DNA of 64,000 nt from Stichopus chloronotus. Taxonomy: Eukaryota; Echinodermata; Holothuroidea; Aspidochirotida; Stichopodidae. The notes below the pieces were generated by a model. That model was not told the origin of the DNA, did not search any database, and saw nothing but the letters and a program-made list of their open reading frames with translations. Of the stretch, positions 38,001 to 53,000 are shown piece after piece. The number at the start of each line of letters is the position of its first letter. Position 1 is the stretch's first letter. A program made the translations under genes and the position numbers. The stretch is taken from positions 25,831,969 through 25,895,968 of the forward strand of contig CM037838.1 of assembly GCA_021234535.1 (NCBI GenBank), written 5' to 3'.

Positions 38001-41000
38001 GTAGTGCTGGAAGAGCTCCAAAATGAGAGACATTTGATACAGGTATGATGATAAAGCATAAAGCTTTCTGTTTCTCCTCAAAAGATGATTTCAGACGACA
38101 ATGAAAAACCAGAGAGCCAGGCTGCTTAGTGATTCCATGCTGTCATTATACTTGAATGCCCAAATGCACCCACCCCCCCCTCCCCCCTACGATACTGTGC
38201 AGAAGAGACATTTAGTGTGAGATCTGCATTTCAATTCAAGCACTGGTCTTTTCTGTATGTGTGTGATGTATACCATGTAATGTGGCAAAACTGAATCACA
38301 ACTTCTACAAGTGGTGAACATGAAGCAGTAAGACAGCTTTAACAATTTTAGCCTTTTTTCTAGGTCTAGTGTAAAAGTTTGAAATTGAAATTTCACATTA
38401 TTCACAGAAGTTCTCCCCAAATACCGTTCCAGATTTGTAATTGATTGCCAAGAATTATGCAGCCAACAAATGATATATATGTAATATCTCTGAAGTCAGT
38501 CCATTGCAGGGTGCCACTGACTCTTTCCCTGGCTGAAAATACACAAAATATGTCTACTATCTGATCATATCCCACAAGTAAAAAAAATTCTCCTAAGTAA
38601 TCCAAATTGACATGACAAATCACTCGTCTGTGAATGTGCTGACATATTCCACATTGTCAATAGACATCTCTCTTGGATTGACAATACCTGTCTCAGTGAC
38701 CCCAGAGGTCAATGGTCAACTATCACACTGGAAAAATTCTGTCAATGTGGGAGGGATTGTATCTCAGTACAGTACAATCAAAAACTATTTATTTGTCTTT
38801 AAGGAATTTTGTACCTATTGAAATAGATCAGTAAATAGTAATACATTTATAACAAAAGGTGTACTGCTATCTGTTGGGTCACAGAATTTATAAGACCAAA
38901 AATACTACAAATAAAACATTTCAAGTATTGCTGGTCTTTGCCTGCTGGTTACACTAAATACTTGTTTACCCACTAGTAGAGAAGAGTAAAAGTACCTGCT
39001 GAGAGCTAACATTTCGCACCTCCTAGAGACCCAAATAACCTTCAATCTACACCACAACCAAACCCCCAAAAGGTTATATACTACACCTTTACACCACCTG
39101 TAAAGTGCAGGCTTACTTCCCCTTTGAGAATAGTGTATTCATAAGCTTTTCACTGTGCGACCTCTGATATCCCTTGATGACCTTTGACCTCAAAACCTCC
39201 TTTATCTTATTTACTTACAAGGAGGTACACAATCTCGAAATTGAGTTTATGCAACATGTGGTTCCTGAGATACAACAAAGATTGGTTGTCTACACTTTGC
39301 CTACTAGTGACCTCAGATGACCTTTGACCTGCACCAATAATGATCCCAATAGAGAGATTTTTATATGTCCTCCCAAAACACCCAACTTTGGTCTGTCTTG
39401 CACCTTTCCTTCATAAGTTAGAGCACAAACGAATGTACACAAGATTTTCACATTATGGCCTCTGATGACCCCATATATCCTTTCACCTCCAAGAAAATCT
39501 TCACAATGTTACTTAATCAAAAGGGAGTACATACCCTCCAAATTTGAAGTTCATGCAACATGAAGATCCTGAGATACTGCAAACATACTTTGTCTATATA
39601 CTGGCTGCTGGTGACCTCATATGACCTTTGACCTCCACCAAAAACAATCCTAGCCGAGATCTTTGTATGTTCTACCCACACACCAACTTTCACCTACCTC
39701 ATACCCTCCCTTCAAAACTAGATAGCTAACAAGACTGTTGTTACACACACACATACACTGAACCAAAATCACCATCCCCTTACCTGCCTTCGGCAAGAAA
39801 TACGAAAAAAAAAAATGCTGCATCACTGCGCCATTCACAGAAGAGAATTGTTGATATTCGTATGTTAACCAGAAACCAATCACCAACTTGTAACAGAGGA
39901 TATGAGTGATGTTATGTTGATCTGCATATTAGCAATGGGAAATGTTAAAAAGAAAATGTAACACTCCCTACTTGGAAATGGTAATGGTTACCCAACTAGT
40001 GTGATGCGGTCTTGCTCCACTATCTTGTTTTTAGTCAACATCCAAAAATTTAGGAATAAACTGTTTCCCGGTCAGGTAGCGACTGCACGGATACATCTAA
40101 AGACAGTAAATCTGTCTCCGAGAATTGTTGACCCATATTGTCTTTCACCATACAGCCAGGACCTCTAGAACAGAACTTGCAGGTGACTGACAATGAATGT
40201 TTGGCAGAGCTCATACTGTGACAAACTTTGCACACTACCCTCAAAAAAAAAAAAAAAAAAAAGTGCCCCATGAATGATGACGACGTTAATGTCAAGCTGC
40301 TGGCAGATACCTTCAAACTGCTGCAAGCTAACAAACCACAGCACAATTTAGAAAGAGAACTGTATGCATTTTTGGACTTCACTTTTTTCAAGGGATTATA
40401 ATAACAAACTGCAAAGCTGAATTAGGAGCTTTTCCAAATACGACCTTTCATATAAAGAGACACTAGTCGAAGGTCATCGCTGAGACAGTGTGGGAAAATT
40501 GATTGGTTAGTGTTGATGGTTTAACAAGAGAGACCTATCAAAAGCATCCCTGAAACTTCCTAGGGAATTTGATTGGTTAGTGCTGATGCTCAAACATAGA
40601 ACTTAGGTTTTCAAGCACATGTTGAACATAACATGTATAAACAAGAACTGTTTGGGTCACAATACGCTTTACTTATGGAAAATAAATTCGCTACTTAGAA
40701 TGTCACCTTCCCAAAGACGACAAAACTATATGCGATCAAAACATGTTTAAATGATCTCAGTTTCAAACATTATAACCCTTTAGCAATGACAATTGCCTAC
40801 GGTGCATGGGAAAACATGCCAAAAAAACCCCCATTTAATATCAGGACGAAGACTTCCACTAGACGTTAAGAATGACAACAAATACTTTGTTCCCACAAAC
40901 ATGATCTTGCTTCACACAGATCACACCTGCAACTAAGCCCGTGATCTGGAACCACATGCAAACTAGTAAACTCTGGGCAAAGCACAACTTCTTGGGATGG

Positions 41001-44000
41001 CCGCACATGGCTTCTCTTCACATGTAACGTTGCCACTTGTTAGTTTATTTGGTGTATGGAACACTGTACACCAATGAGATCGTGTTAAGACAATACTGAT
41101 GGGTGTGGTTCCCAAAACAGGGCTCTAATTTTACTGACTACAAAGGGAATAGCTGAATTTCATATCCACTCTTTTACTTCATTCTATGTTGACCCAAAAA
41201 TGTTTCACATTGTAATTGCTTGAATCAATCAAATGATAACATGACAAGCAGAGGTGTCTCCTAAGTTACAGTCCAACATAACTAATGATTCCAACTATGT
41301 GCGCTATGGATAATAACCTATAAATTCGTTAATGCGGGTGACCTTACTTGTACTGGGGTCCCTGACATATGTAAATTATACATCTTGTTTGTTCTGAAAT
41401 ACTGTGCATATGGACAGACAACATAAACGGACTGTGCTTGCATAAAACTAAATTCCTCAGAATATTACATGGCTTTAACAATGGCATTTTCTTTTATTCC
41501 TACGAATACCATGGCAACCGAGTCCCTTCCAAATATGCACATACACGTAATATACATTATTTCTAACTGCAACAGAGACCTAACAGACAGAAGTGACAAA
41601 AATCAACCAAAGTCTCAATCCCTCTGGGGAAAATATTTAAACCCCATTAACTTAGCCTTGGTAAACTTATCCTGAACCCAACTTGGATGAAGGGCTTAAT
41701 CAAGCCTGGGCTTGTTGTGTTCTCATGTGAAATTAGGTGGAGTAAGTGGATAGGTCGACCTACCACAGTGAAGCAAGAGCGTATTCGTTGAAACACAGTG
41801 AAAGGTGTGGAAGTGACCACGGTGCACAGTTTAACATAAGAATGATATGTCCATAAATGTGCCCCAAGGCATAAAAAACACCAGCTACAACAAAAGGTGC
41901 TGCCTACAGTGGAAAATGTCCCATGCCTCAAACACACCATGACACTGGAAATTGGATATCATACTGTGAGGTGCAATAGGGTGTTGCAAAGGGTGAAAAT
42001 ACCGTTAAGTTACATGTACCTTCAATGAACTCCGGGCAGAGGCAAGTCCAGCTTGACCCATCGGGTTCCTCTCCACATGTACCGCCATTTTGACATGAGG
42101 TCACCAGGGAACAGTCCACTACATCGCACACTGACCCTGTGAAGCCCTCACTGCAGTTACACGAAAACGCTGTGGCGTTCTGGGACAAACAGGCCCCATT
42201 CAAGCACGGTTGACTAAGGCAAGGGTTAAGTTCACAATTGAAGCCAAAGAAATTATCAGGGCAGATACATTTGTAGGTGCCAAGCTGGTTACTACAAGTA
42301 GCATCGTTTAAGCAAGGGCTGTCTCGGGAACATTCATCGATGTCTGTTTGACATATTTCCCCTGTTTAATTGTCAAAAGAGGATACCTTTATATTTTGAA
42401 TGTATTTCTCTTTTTGAAATTGCATTTTAGGGTTCTCTTTCTCCCTCTCATTGAGAAAATAAAAAGAAATTGGATAAATGTTACGTTGATGTTAAGGCTA
42501 TGTTATTTATCTCAAGAAAATGCTTTAAAGGTGGGTTAATGGACAAATATTAGAAGAACCTCAAAGGATGCAAAATTGCAACAAACAGCAGAGGAAAGCA
42601 AACGAGTTAGAAGTTAGGAACAGGATGCTACACAAGATAGCAAGCACAAATACTTGAAAAACCACCAAAGAGAAGAAACAAAAATTGAGTCTGGAAGAGC
42701 AATGTGACATAAAGTTAAAGTTCTATTACATGATCACAGTCTATCCCTCTGACCAAATGCAACATTACATAACTCTTTCAAATGCTTACAGTTGAGACAA
42801 TCCACATTGTATGCACAATGACTTAATATGTGCATGTCTCCTACACTGCAGAAATTTCAACTTTCTGGTGACCCTGTACTCTGACCCCATACTCTGTGTG
42901 TTTGACAATTGTCTCTGTCACATTATTTCAATGCATTGGTATGTTGTACTCCACAGATTATATTATATTATTTATTGAGTTCCTTGTTCTACCTGTTCTT
43001 CAGCTTTACCCGCTACAATGACTCTTAATCTACTTAGTACTCAATTTGCGATGTATTTCGTTAACAGAAATACCAATGTAAACCCATATTATGGACCAAC
43101 CTCTGACCCATTTTTATTGATTTACTTTTTAGAATACAATCAATGCACATTAAAAATTTGTTTCACTGTATACCATACGTTGGACATTTTAAAACTGATG
43201 ATCTCTTATTCAGCCACTCACATACAGTAAGCTCCAACCCATCTACTGGCTTTCTCCATCTGATACTTTTTTTCCATTAAATCAGACAAATTAAACCATT
43301 TCACCCCATTTGGGCGGGACAGTGTGTCATGATGGACACTTGAATAGTGTGTATATGACATAACTTTATGCTCCAATAAAGCAAGCTCATTGGTCACTGA
43401 GCCATCATGCAAGTGTATAAACAACACATGCAGCGTACATTCATACAATGGCCCAAAACAAGGTAAGGACCTTCATCCTTCAGGATACTGTACATGCCTT
43501 AGAACTGTAAGTTACAGACTTAGAGATGTGTAGTAGGGCAGAGGTGAGGTACTAACAGACTGCCCCAAGGGAAGATCAATTAACTATCGGTGGGATTGGG
43601 TGCAGTTGGTGTGTGAAGATATATAGAAATTAACAGTAAAAGACATACAGTATGCAGAGATTAACGATATTAATTCTTGCTGCCCATTAGGAAAGTTTTC
43701 TATCCTAATAACAGGTAAATGGAGTCAGAACATTTGCATGACACATGTATGTGTTCTTTTGTCTATGGCAACATTCGGCACACACCCTTCTCAACAGTCC
43801 ACATTGAGCACTAAACAACCAGACACATAGCAGTCCCACAAAACAAGAAAACAATGCAACACAAAAAAAAAAATGGAAATTGACAAAACAGGCTATGTGA
43901 GCCAAAGAAACCAACTTGCACATCATTCACCATCACCATATTAATGTTGAACATGTTTTGGACAAATTTAACAACAATGTGCACAAACTGATACTAAACC

Positions 44001-47000
44001 ACATCTCTCCACAAATATAAAATCTTGTCTGTGACAACAAACACAAAAGCCTATGAGTAAGGAAATATGTAATTGTCATAGAATGGACTTTGCACATACA
44101 AGGCTAATGTGCATAGACGATTGCAACTCACAATATCATATTATAGCTACATAAACCAAGTTGAAACTTGACTTTACTAAGCTAATTATTGATGTTTTTA
44201 TTTCAGGTAGGTAACGAGGAAGGAAGGACAGGGTTCCAAAAGGGTGAGACTGATATGAAAAAAAAGTAACACAATTGATATATAGTACCATAAGGTCCAT
44301 TGTACAGTATGTGGACATTTTCACTGATATATTCTAACCAATTGATCTTTCTGCTTTGGATGAGATCTTGAATTTGACACACTACTATATGAATGCAATC
44401 CATTATCAGCAAAGCCAGAATAAAAATGCACCACTCACAGACCATTTTCTTTAAATCTGAAACGAGCCATCCATGAACAACTATCCCACAACTCAAGTCT
44501 GGTAAAACACAGCAAATATCTAGTTTGATCATTGAGTTTCCAGCAATTCTCCAAACCTTCCAAGTCTCCACATTTTTTTTTACCAAAATGGTCACTAATT
44601 TGTTACCACAGTATAACTCAAAATGCAGTCACAAGAATACCACAGCAACTGCACTACATGTTAAGAGAAGAACGTCCATTTCAGATAAGACTCAGGTTTG
44701 CAACTCAGACTATTAAAAAGACAACTTTTCAAATGCTGTTAGTGTCTTTGCCAAACACTCCTGCATGTTTCTTTGTAAACTTGTGAACAGAATTTGATTA
44801 TGAGATAGCAGCAATGCCTGCTGGGAGTTAAAAATTATGCACTAACCAGCAGTGGATACTGGGAGTTAATGATTATGTAATACTAGCAATGCCTGCTGGG
44901 AGTTAATGATAATGTATAAGCAGCAATGCCTGCTGGGAGTTAATGATTATGTACCAGCTGCAGTGCCTGCTGGGAGTTAATGATGGAAGTGGGTGGGGTA
45001 GATGAGTGAAACAAAATAATAGCACAAGAAATACACTGCAAGGATAAAACAATGGCACCATGCTACGTACACAGTAATTACCTGAAAATAAAACAAAAAC
45101 TACATAAACCTCTGTGACATAACCAGAACAAGACAAGGATAATATCCTTGTTCTTATTTCTCTCTTGTTCATTTTTAAAACTTCTCACCCCTTCAGTAAT
45201 AGCATCGATCCGAAATGACACCTCTGGTGTTTTTATATTGCCCATGTATTGATGTCAAGTAACCATGAGAGACAGTTTAAATTGATCGCCAGCAGAGGGC
45301 CTGATATTTCACCACTGGAAGTCACAAACATACAAAACAGAACCTTTGCAGGACAAAATGTCTCCAAAAATTCTGGTTGAGCCATCGAGGACCATAACAA
45401 AGTCTACTTCTGCATGGACCGCGAGGCACCAGCAAAAATACTGGCCGTGAAAAATAAATGGCGAAGAGAAAGCAATGACACCAAACATAAACATGGAGGA
45501 AACATTCAAGCAAATAGTGAGAGGGAGGGAACATGAGAAAGAACAAACTTAGGAGGAGAAAAATATTAACATTGAATCTTGAGAAGAAATCTAAATGAGC
45601 CTCGAAAAGGGGCTGGCTAAAATAAAAACAAAAACAAGACGTGAGTACACATGAAGGAGCACATTTAAAACCATGATGAATCAATTCTTAATATATGTAA
45701 ATTTATGCATGAGGTGAGAATACTACTGGGCGCATATAGAAACAATGTCATTGAGAAACACAGCACAACCAGAAACAAACGCCAAGGCAGTGACGTGACT
45801 GATAATCTGCACTCCACTATTTTCATACATAAAAGCAGTGTAAAGATTGTTTGCTATTTAAATGGTTGTTCCTTAAAACTGACACACTTTTCATTCCAAA
45901 TCACTAAATAGTGACATATAAGGAAGTGAGTTCTGAGTAACAACAGATACAAGTGTGAGCCTTTTTTTTGTGCACCACAAATTTTTGTGGTTGCTGTAAG
46001 ATCTGACAAGAAACATAGCTAGGATATTGAAAATGACGAAAATGTCACTGGCAGTCCTACAAATGACTTTCAAGAAAGTAAGTGATGATCTTGCCAGATT
46101 GGTATTACAGCACTTGCTCAGTGGTGCCTTTTTTGCAATAGAAAGGCTCATCATGTACCAAGGAGAATAGCAAAATGGTTGTGAAAATAAAAAAAAAGGT
46201 TGTTGACTAACACAACACTATGAAAGGCAACAGAAACTTTTGATAAAATTGGTGGACAATGCAAATGTGGTTAACCAGTTTCTTTGACATATGGTAGCAT
46301 GTTAACAATTCCATTGCAGAATGAACCGATATGAACATCCACCTGATTCCGCTTCATCTTACATGAGTTTTTAGATGATTGTGATGAATTTGCGACTAAT
46401 ATCTGTACATTGTGATATCATATGCAAGGGGTCTATAGCAAGTCCAAGTGTTAATAACAAGGACTTTATTTTGAACAGTGTAATCCTCCAAACAATTCCA
46501 GAAATGTCCCTTTAACCTAGATCAAAAGATATTTCATCCTTTACAATGGAACCACCTAGATGATAAGCAACTCAAAGAAAAAAAAAAATAAAAAAAAAAA
46601 TCCAAAAAGAATTGGGTTAACTGGGTTAGGATGGACTGGAAATCTTTTTCACTTTGCTTAGGTTTCTACTTAAAAGAGGAAAGGGATTCTATAAACTGAT
46701 AAAAAAAAGAAACACAAAATAGCTTCACTGGTGGAAATGGCAACAAGGCAAAATCTAAGACAGATCACATGATGAGAGCAAGCAGCTATAACTGAATGGC
46801 TTGACATAAGTGACCTAAAAAATTTATGTAATATTTCATCCTTAGGATAATGATATTTATAACCTGATTGGATATTCAAACTTACCTTCATAACCAGCAG
46901 GGCAGTCACAAGCAAAACTGTTAATTCCATCGATACAGTCACCGACCAGGCACGGTTGTGAAAGACAGTCATCAATATTATCTTGGCAAAGGTTTCCTCT

Positions 47001-50000
47001 GAAACCTAAAGACAGGCATACAGAGGGTTATAATAAAACTCAACACTGACTCAGACATTTAAACTACACGTAACATAAAGTCCTTAATATCTTGTCTAGA
47101 CTTTTGGCAATACTAACCAACACAATGAAGACTAAATGCAATTCTAAAGAAGTAAACTTCAAATCATTATTTGAGAATTCCAAAGAGTTCTGGTAATGGG
47201 TAGCCGCTCCGGCAATGTTAATTTTGGTTGCAGTCTAATCCATCTGAACAAATCCAAATTCAAGTTGAATACAATTTCACTCAATAAACATACAGATATG
47301 GGTAAATGGCACACTCTGAGGACATGCTATACTGCACTTAAAGAGAAAGCAACAACATACCAAACAGCATCATGAAACCCCACTTTCCTTACCAACTCTG
47401 CCTACATTTATTTGTATTTGGGTTTAGTCTCCTGAAAGAATACCCTACAATATTCTGAGGCTAGTATTCACAGTAGGTGGTTTGTAATGTACAGTATCAC
47501 CTGCGGGAGATGTTTTCAAAAAGACCCTTCTTTCCTTTGAGATACTTGTTGTGTATATTTTTAAAAATGAGAATATTGACCACATTTTCATTAAAATATC
47601 AATCTTTTTTTACATCTGTTAATGAACTTTACCTTAATTAATGAAGAAGGAAAGTTCAAGACAACAGAGTCAGAGGGAATTATCCTGTTCCGTTTTTTTT
47701 TTCAGTACATTCCATGTAAACTTGATTTTTCAGTACATTCCATGTACACTTGAAAAACATCAAATTCCAGGTTTTTGCAAATGAGCATGTAGTTAGGAAG
47801 TGATATTTGCCTACGAAAGCAAACCTCTTCACCTAATTTTTATGAGAAGTCAACTTTGATCAGTAAATAATCCTTTAAATTGGAACAGAAACATATTTAA
47901 GTGAAAATTTAAGTTCAATAAAATTCCTTTCAAATGATGCTAGTGACTTGTGAGAAAGACTATTATTTTGGGCAGTCTACACCAAAAACAAGCATTCATT
48001 GGCAACCAAATACCTAACCTGGTACATACTGTTCAAGGGTGGGAAGAAAGCCACGGGGCTTAGTGATTCCTTGCAGTTAATACACCTGCAATTTTTTTTT
48101 AAGTTGCAGCATACTGTAGTAACCACACAGCTACCTGATAAAGCCATCAATGATAATGCAGACTAATGATTGTAATGAGAAGTACTATAATTATTGTAAT
48201 GTGAGTTAATATTGGAGGCCAAGAATTCTCCAGCCTGCACAGTCACAACACAGTATGCATTCTCAAGAGAAACTCATGTGACAGTTGAAATGGTTGCCAA
48301 TTATATATAAATTCCTCTATCTACATGACTTGCAATGACACATTCATCTCTACTATACATTTAGACTTTTCACTATGAAAAATCACATTTCCACTACCTA
48401 GGATATATGTATTCTGCATTGTTTGATGACAGAACATAAGCTGTAGCTCAGAAAATGAGAAAAGCAGGTCAACCTTTCTCACCCTTTTCCACAGAGGTCA
48501 TTGGGCAATCACCATTTAAAAAAAAAAAAAGTCTCAGCTGGAATAAAAAGCCAATTATGGCTTTGAAAAACTATAAGGGGGCTTTTCACTGATAAAGCAA
48601 CAGTCACAAATAACAGAAGGATGATACCAAATACTGTATTGCTAGGAGTGGACTAACTGAGTTAGGTGTAAAAGGCTGAATTTAATCAACAAAATTGGGC
48701 TTTCAGACACCACTTTTCTGCGGAACTTCTTTGTTATGAGGTCATCAAATAACCAAAGCATAATAGTCATATTTTATCAGAATCCAGCCAAATGCCAGCT
48801 GGCATAAAGAAGAGATGAAGTTTCATCATTGCATATTACTACAGCAACTACACTTAACCTATCTGACAGTTTAAGTTTTCAAATTAGAACTTTCCTAAAA
48901 TTTGCAAGCATTGGCAGTTTTTGCCTGCAGGAGAGCTCATATACCTTCTACATGTAAGAAAAGACAGAAAAGCAAAACAACACCAACAAAGGTCTTAACA
49001 TTTTGCACTCAAGAACCCCAGATGACCTTTGACCAACACAAAAACAAACCCCAGCAATGACACTTATATACAGCATCTAAAAAGAACAACTTTTAAGTGT
49101 GAAATTAGCTTCCCTTTGTAAAAAGTGTGTTTACACGCTTTTCATTTTATGACTGCTCATGACCCTGCACGATCTTTAACGTCTTGAAACACCCTCATCT
49201 TGTCCACTGAGAAAGCCCTACAGACCCTTCAGCAAGGAATCGAAAAGGGGACTTTGTGCAATGACAGTTTTATAAGCATTTCATGCCCCAATGCAATTAA
49301 ACAGCTAAGTGTAAAAGAATCAAACTAGGTATAAATTTGGCCTTCACAAAAACTTTCAACCAGCAACAGACGTTACAAAGGTATGTGGCCTGGTGCCGTC
49401 GGCGAGTGAATAAAGCTGGTGATTTTGAAGCAATGACGCTTAGAGGTTTAGCATTTCATCCCTCGCCATATCACAGTTAGATAAGTCTTTCGTCCAAGAG
49501 CAATCTGGGAGTCTTCAATCTGATATGACCTTGTGCAAAAAGATATCAAATTTGATCTAAAAGTTCCTTGTTGATGGTCACCTGACGTGGAGTTGTAGTG
49601 TAAGCCACAGGGTTTCTCCACACTTGTGTCATTACTTACCACTGTAAGAATAACTGCCTTCCAAGGACGGAATCCAAGGCCTAAAATATGGAATTATCAT
49701 CTCACGGCTTTAATTTTTTTTTTCTGATTTTCATTGCAGTTACCTTCAACACAGATGCATTGGAAGTCGTCGATCATGTCCTCGCAGTTTCCTCCGTTCT
49801 GGCAAATCACGTTCTCACAGTCATCGATGTCCGTGCCGCAAAATTCCCCCTCGAAACCGGGTGCACAGGAGCACTGGTGCATCTGCAGGGTGGCATTGGA
49901 GGAACATGTTCCTCCATTGAGACAGGTGACATTGGCGCAGTAGTCGACCGGGTAGGAGCAGCGGACGCCGGTGTACCCTGCCGGACACTCGCAGACGAAC

Positions 50001-53000
50001 CCATCCTGTCAGGAGAGAAATAATGTAGACAATGCAGATGAAAGAGTTTTACATACTGTCACTGTTCTTGATGGCAACTGAAGGAAATGAATGGTGAGAT
50101 GGCAACTCCCACCAGAGAAGCATGATCACCATCAGTGAGAGGTTTACGACTTACTGCAGATGCATAGTAGAGGGCAGTGTTCCCTTTTCCCCTCTTGTTT
50201 CCTCTTTCATATCAGATGCATACTATACACATGTACACAAAGATCAGAATCATGTCCTATGGGTATACTAGAGTGCAGAAAAGTTGTGATGGCCAATTAC
50301 TGATATTTAAGGTAAAACACACACACAGACTTTAGTACTCATTGAAAATATTTCTCTCTTCGGGAAAAGAATCAATATCGTCATGTGGAACCTCTTATCC
50401 CCACCTCTACTTCATTATGCTTACTTATGTTAACATTGATGGAGGTGGGCTTGTCATGTAACCTTTCATATTATCCAATGGCACAAAAGAGTGACTGGGC
50501 CTCAAAAAAAAAAAACTACATTTCCATGCCAACATGCCATAATCGCACACATGCAGAGTGTCAGTCACACACTTTTCCCTTAATTAAGCTCTCACCTCTC
50601 CGGCGGAAGGGTTGTCCTTGCTTACACATGTTGCATTATTTTCACACACATCCATACTGCAATTTGTCATCACCTGAAGAAGAAAAGGAAAACATTAGGC
50701 TATCACAATTGCCACTATGAACACAAGAACACTAAATGGCTCTCAAGCTGACTCCAATGGCTGCAAAGTTCCCCTAGTATCTCGCATAAAAGCCTGTCTA
50801 CCAATTTTCTATAGTTTTTGTGATGTAACTCTCGAACAACATCCGTTTTTTGGCTGCTCAATCACTCAAAGTATCCGCAAATCATCTTTCTTCTAATTTT
50901 GATAAATCAGTTCCTAGGATGGTATGTTTAAAATCCACACGAGGGAAGTTGCTGTTGGTGACTTACAGAAGGCCAGACTTGCGTAACAAACAGCCTCGGC
51001 ACTCTAGCTCATGCATAAAACTTGCCGTTCACTTTGCCAAATCACAAGAAGCTACTACGTGACTCTGGGTCACCAATACTTGCAGCACAAATCTCACCAA
51101 ATGACACAGTCAAATGTAGCAAAGGCAAAATTCCTTGTTTCCTATAAACTCAATGATTTCTGTAAATAATGAAGATTTTTCTAGAATCAGGGAACAGCGG
51201 TCCCAAACCTTTTCAGATATCTGTTACCCCTGGGCAATGATGAGTTACAGAGTTAACACCATGTTAAATAGAAAATAGAGGCCATTAACTTATATCAAAA
51301 AGAGAAAATGAAATTGCTTTGCTGTTTGTGTCTTTTTTTCCCCTTGCATCCTCTATCCAATTAAGAATTTGTGGATAAAATCATTTCAACAAATATTCCA
51401 CATTCTGAAACAGACCTCTGATTTGATCAAATTCTGGAGAGAATAAAGCACTAATACCTCATCACAAATGATGGGTGTTTTATGGTGTATGTGAAAATAT
51501 TTATTTTTGACGCCAACTGAGCTCAGTAACCAACTTACCATGAATTCACATGTATTGCCAGTATAACTGTCAGGGCAGTCACAAACAAACCGGTTGGTAC
51601 CATCTACGCATGTCGCGCCATTCATGCAAGGATCTGAAGCGCACTCATCTCTGTCCTCGCTGCAATTCTTTCCTTCATATCCCGGTGCACAATCACAAGT
51701 GTAGTTTGCTACAGCGTCCCTGCAGTTGCCATTGAGACATGGGTTAGGTTCGCACTCGTCTATGTCAACATCACACACTTCACCCTCGTAGCCCGTGAGA
51801 CAGTCACACGAAAAATCATTCCATAGGTCCATGCACATGCCATTAACACAGTTGGGCGAAGCACAGACATCCCTCCCCCTGCATCCTACCGTTACTTCCC
51901 CGTCGGTGAGGTTGAATTTTTCCGGCAGATCTGGGTTGTATTCTGCGGGGTAAAATACAGGCAAGAGGTACCCTCCGACCCTGAGATCTTCCAAGCAGCC
52001 ATTGTAACCAACCAGATCGCCAAATGGAAATTCAACCCCTCCGACCTGCACTGGGTCACTGTCTGGTCCCAAGATCAAATCGTTGAGATTAACAATGGTT
52101 CCACCCATTGATTCTTCGTCTTCATCGACCACTGCAGAGATGCTGTCTGCGAAAAGAGTGACATTGACAGCGTGCCACTGTCCATCATCCACTAGAAACT
52201 TTGTCTGGAATTCGACATCCTCGGATTTGATGAGCAGAATCTGCTCCCGAATTTCAATCTGAAGAAAAGAGCCCGACGACGAGGATGCTCGGAATATAAT
52301 CCCGTACTGGCTTCGGGTTCTCATCCGGAAGGTGACAGAATCCAGCTGGCTACTGGGTTGAATGTTGTTGTCATACTTGAGTATAGTAGACTCTTCAAAT
52401 GTTACACTGGCAACACCTGGCGATTATAAGACGAAGAGAAGTGCTAGCTCATATCTTAAAAAACAAGTTTTTCAAGATATGTTAAAAACCATCAACAGTT
52501 AAAAAATCAGGATATCTCCTTAAGGGCAGAATGCATACTTTATTAAAGGAATGTTTCAATTTTATATACCTCCTTTACCACTGAGAAAACATTGGGGTCA
52601 AAAGTTTTTATGTTTTGGCTAATTTTCTATAACCTCATAACCTCAGCAGGACTCAAAGAATATTCGTGGAAAAGATCAGAAAGAAAGGTATGTTATGTAT
52701 CTTTTCTTACAACTGACTATCCTTCTCATTAAGTAAGTCCAATTTCTACAGCATATCACATCAATGAGACCAGCTGAAAATAACGGTTACCTTACTGCAT
52801 TTTGTGCCTTTTATGTGACTACCTCCGAGAAAAAAGTCTAGTTTCAGTGGAGGTTGATTAAGGGGATGTGGCAAAAATGCACAAGAGATAAAGGACAAAA
52901 CGAAATGTAAACAATAGGGGAGGAAAAAAGAGGATCTGAATTGAAAAGTGTAATAATAGACCTGATTATTACTTTAAGAAAGTGATAACATGTGACAGAA

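Larger units (their letters stand above)
34303..42019. other. Crumbs intron, 7.7 kb
   Basis: The longest complete intron. It contains a dispersed repeat copy at 37062-37200, and a duplicated unit at about 39100-39720 carrying DR1-type motifs. I see no exon in it. Confidence 0.7.
47006..49743. other. Crumbs intron, 2.7 kb
   Basis: Holds a two-copy 27-base repeat (47702-47755) and a single copy of the DR1-bearing repeat around 48985-49200. Otherwise nothing is seen. Confidence 0.7.

Noticed and set aside
45322..45684. Minus-strand 120-codon hydrophobic open frame in an intron
   Set aside because: Phe/Leu/Cys-rich composition arises from T-rich sequence; no splice context or domain.
49688..50023. 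Plus-strand open frame opposite an EGF exon
   Set aside because: The minus strand has EGF cysteine spacing, splice sites and correct phase; the plus frame is a shadow.
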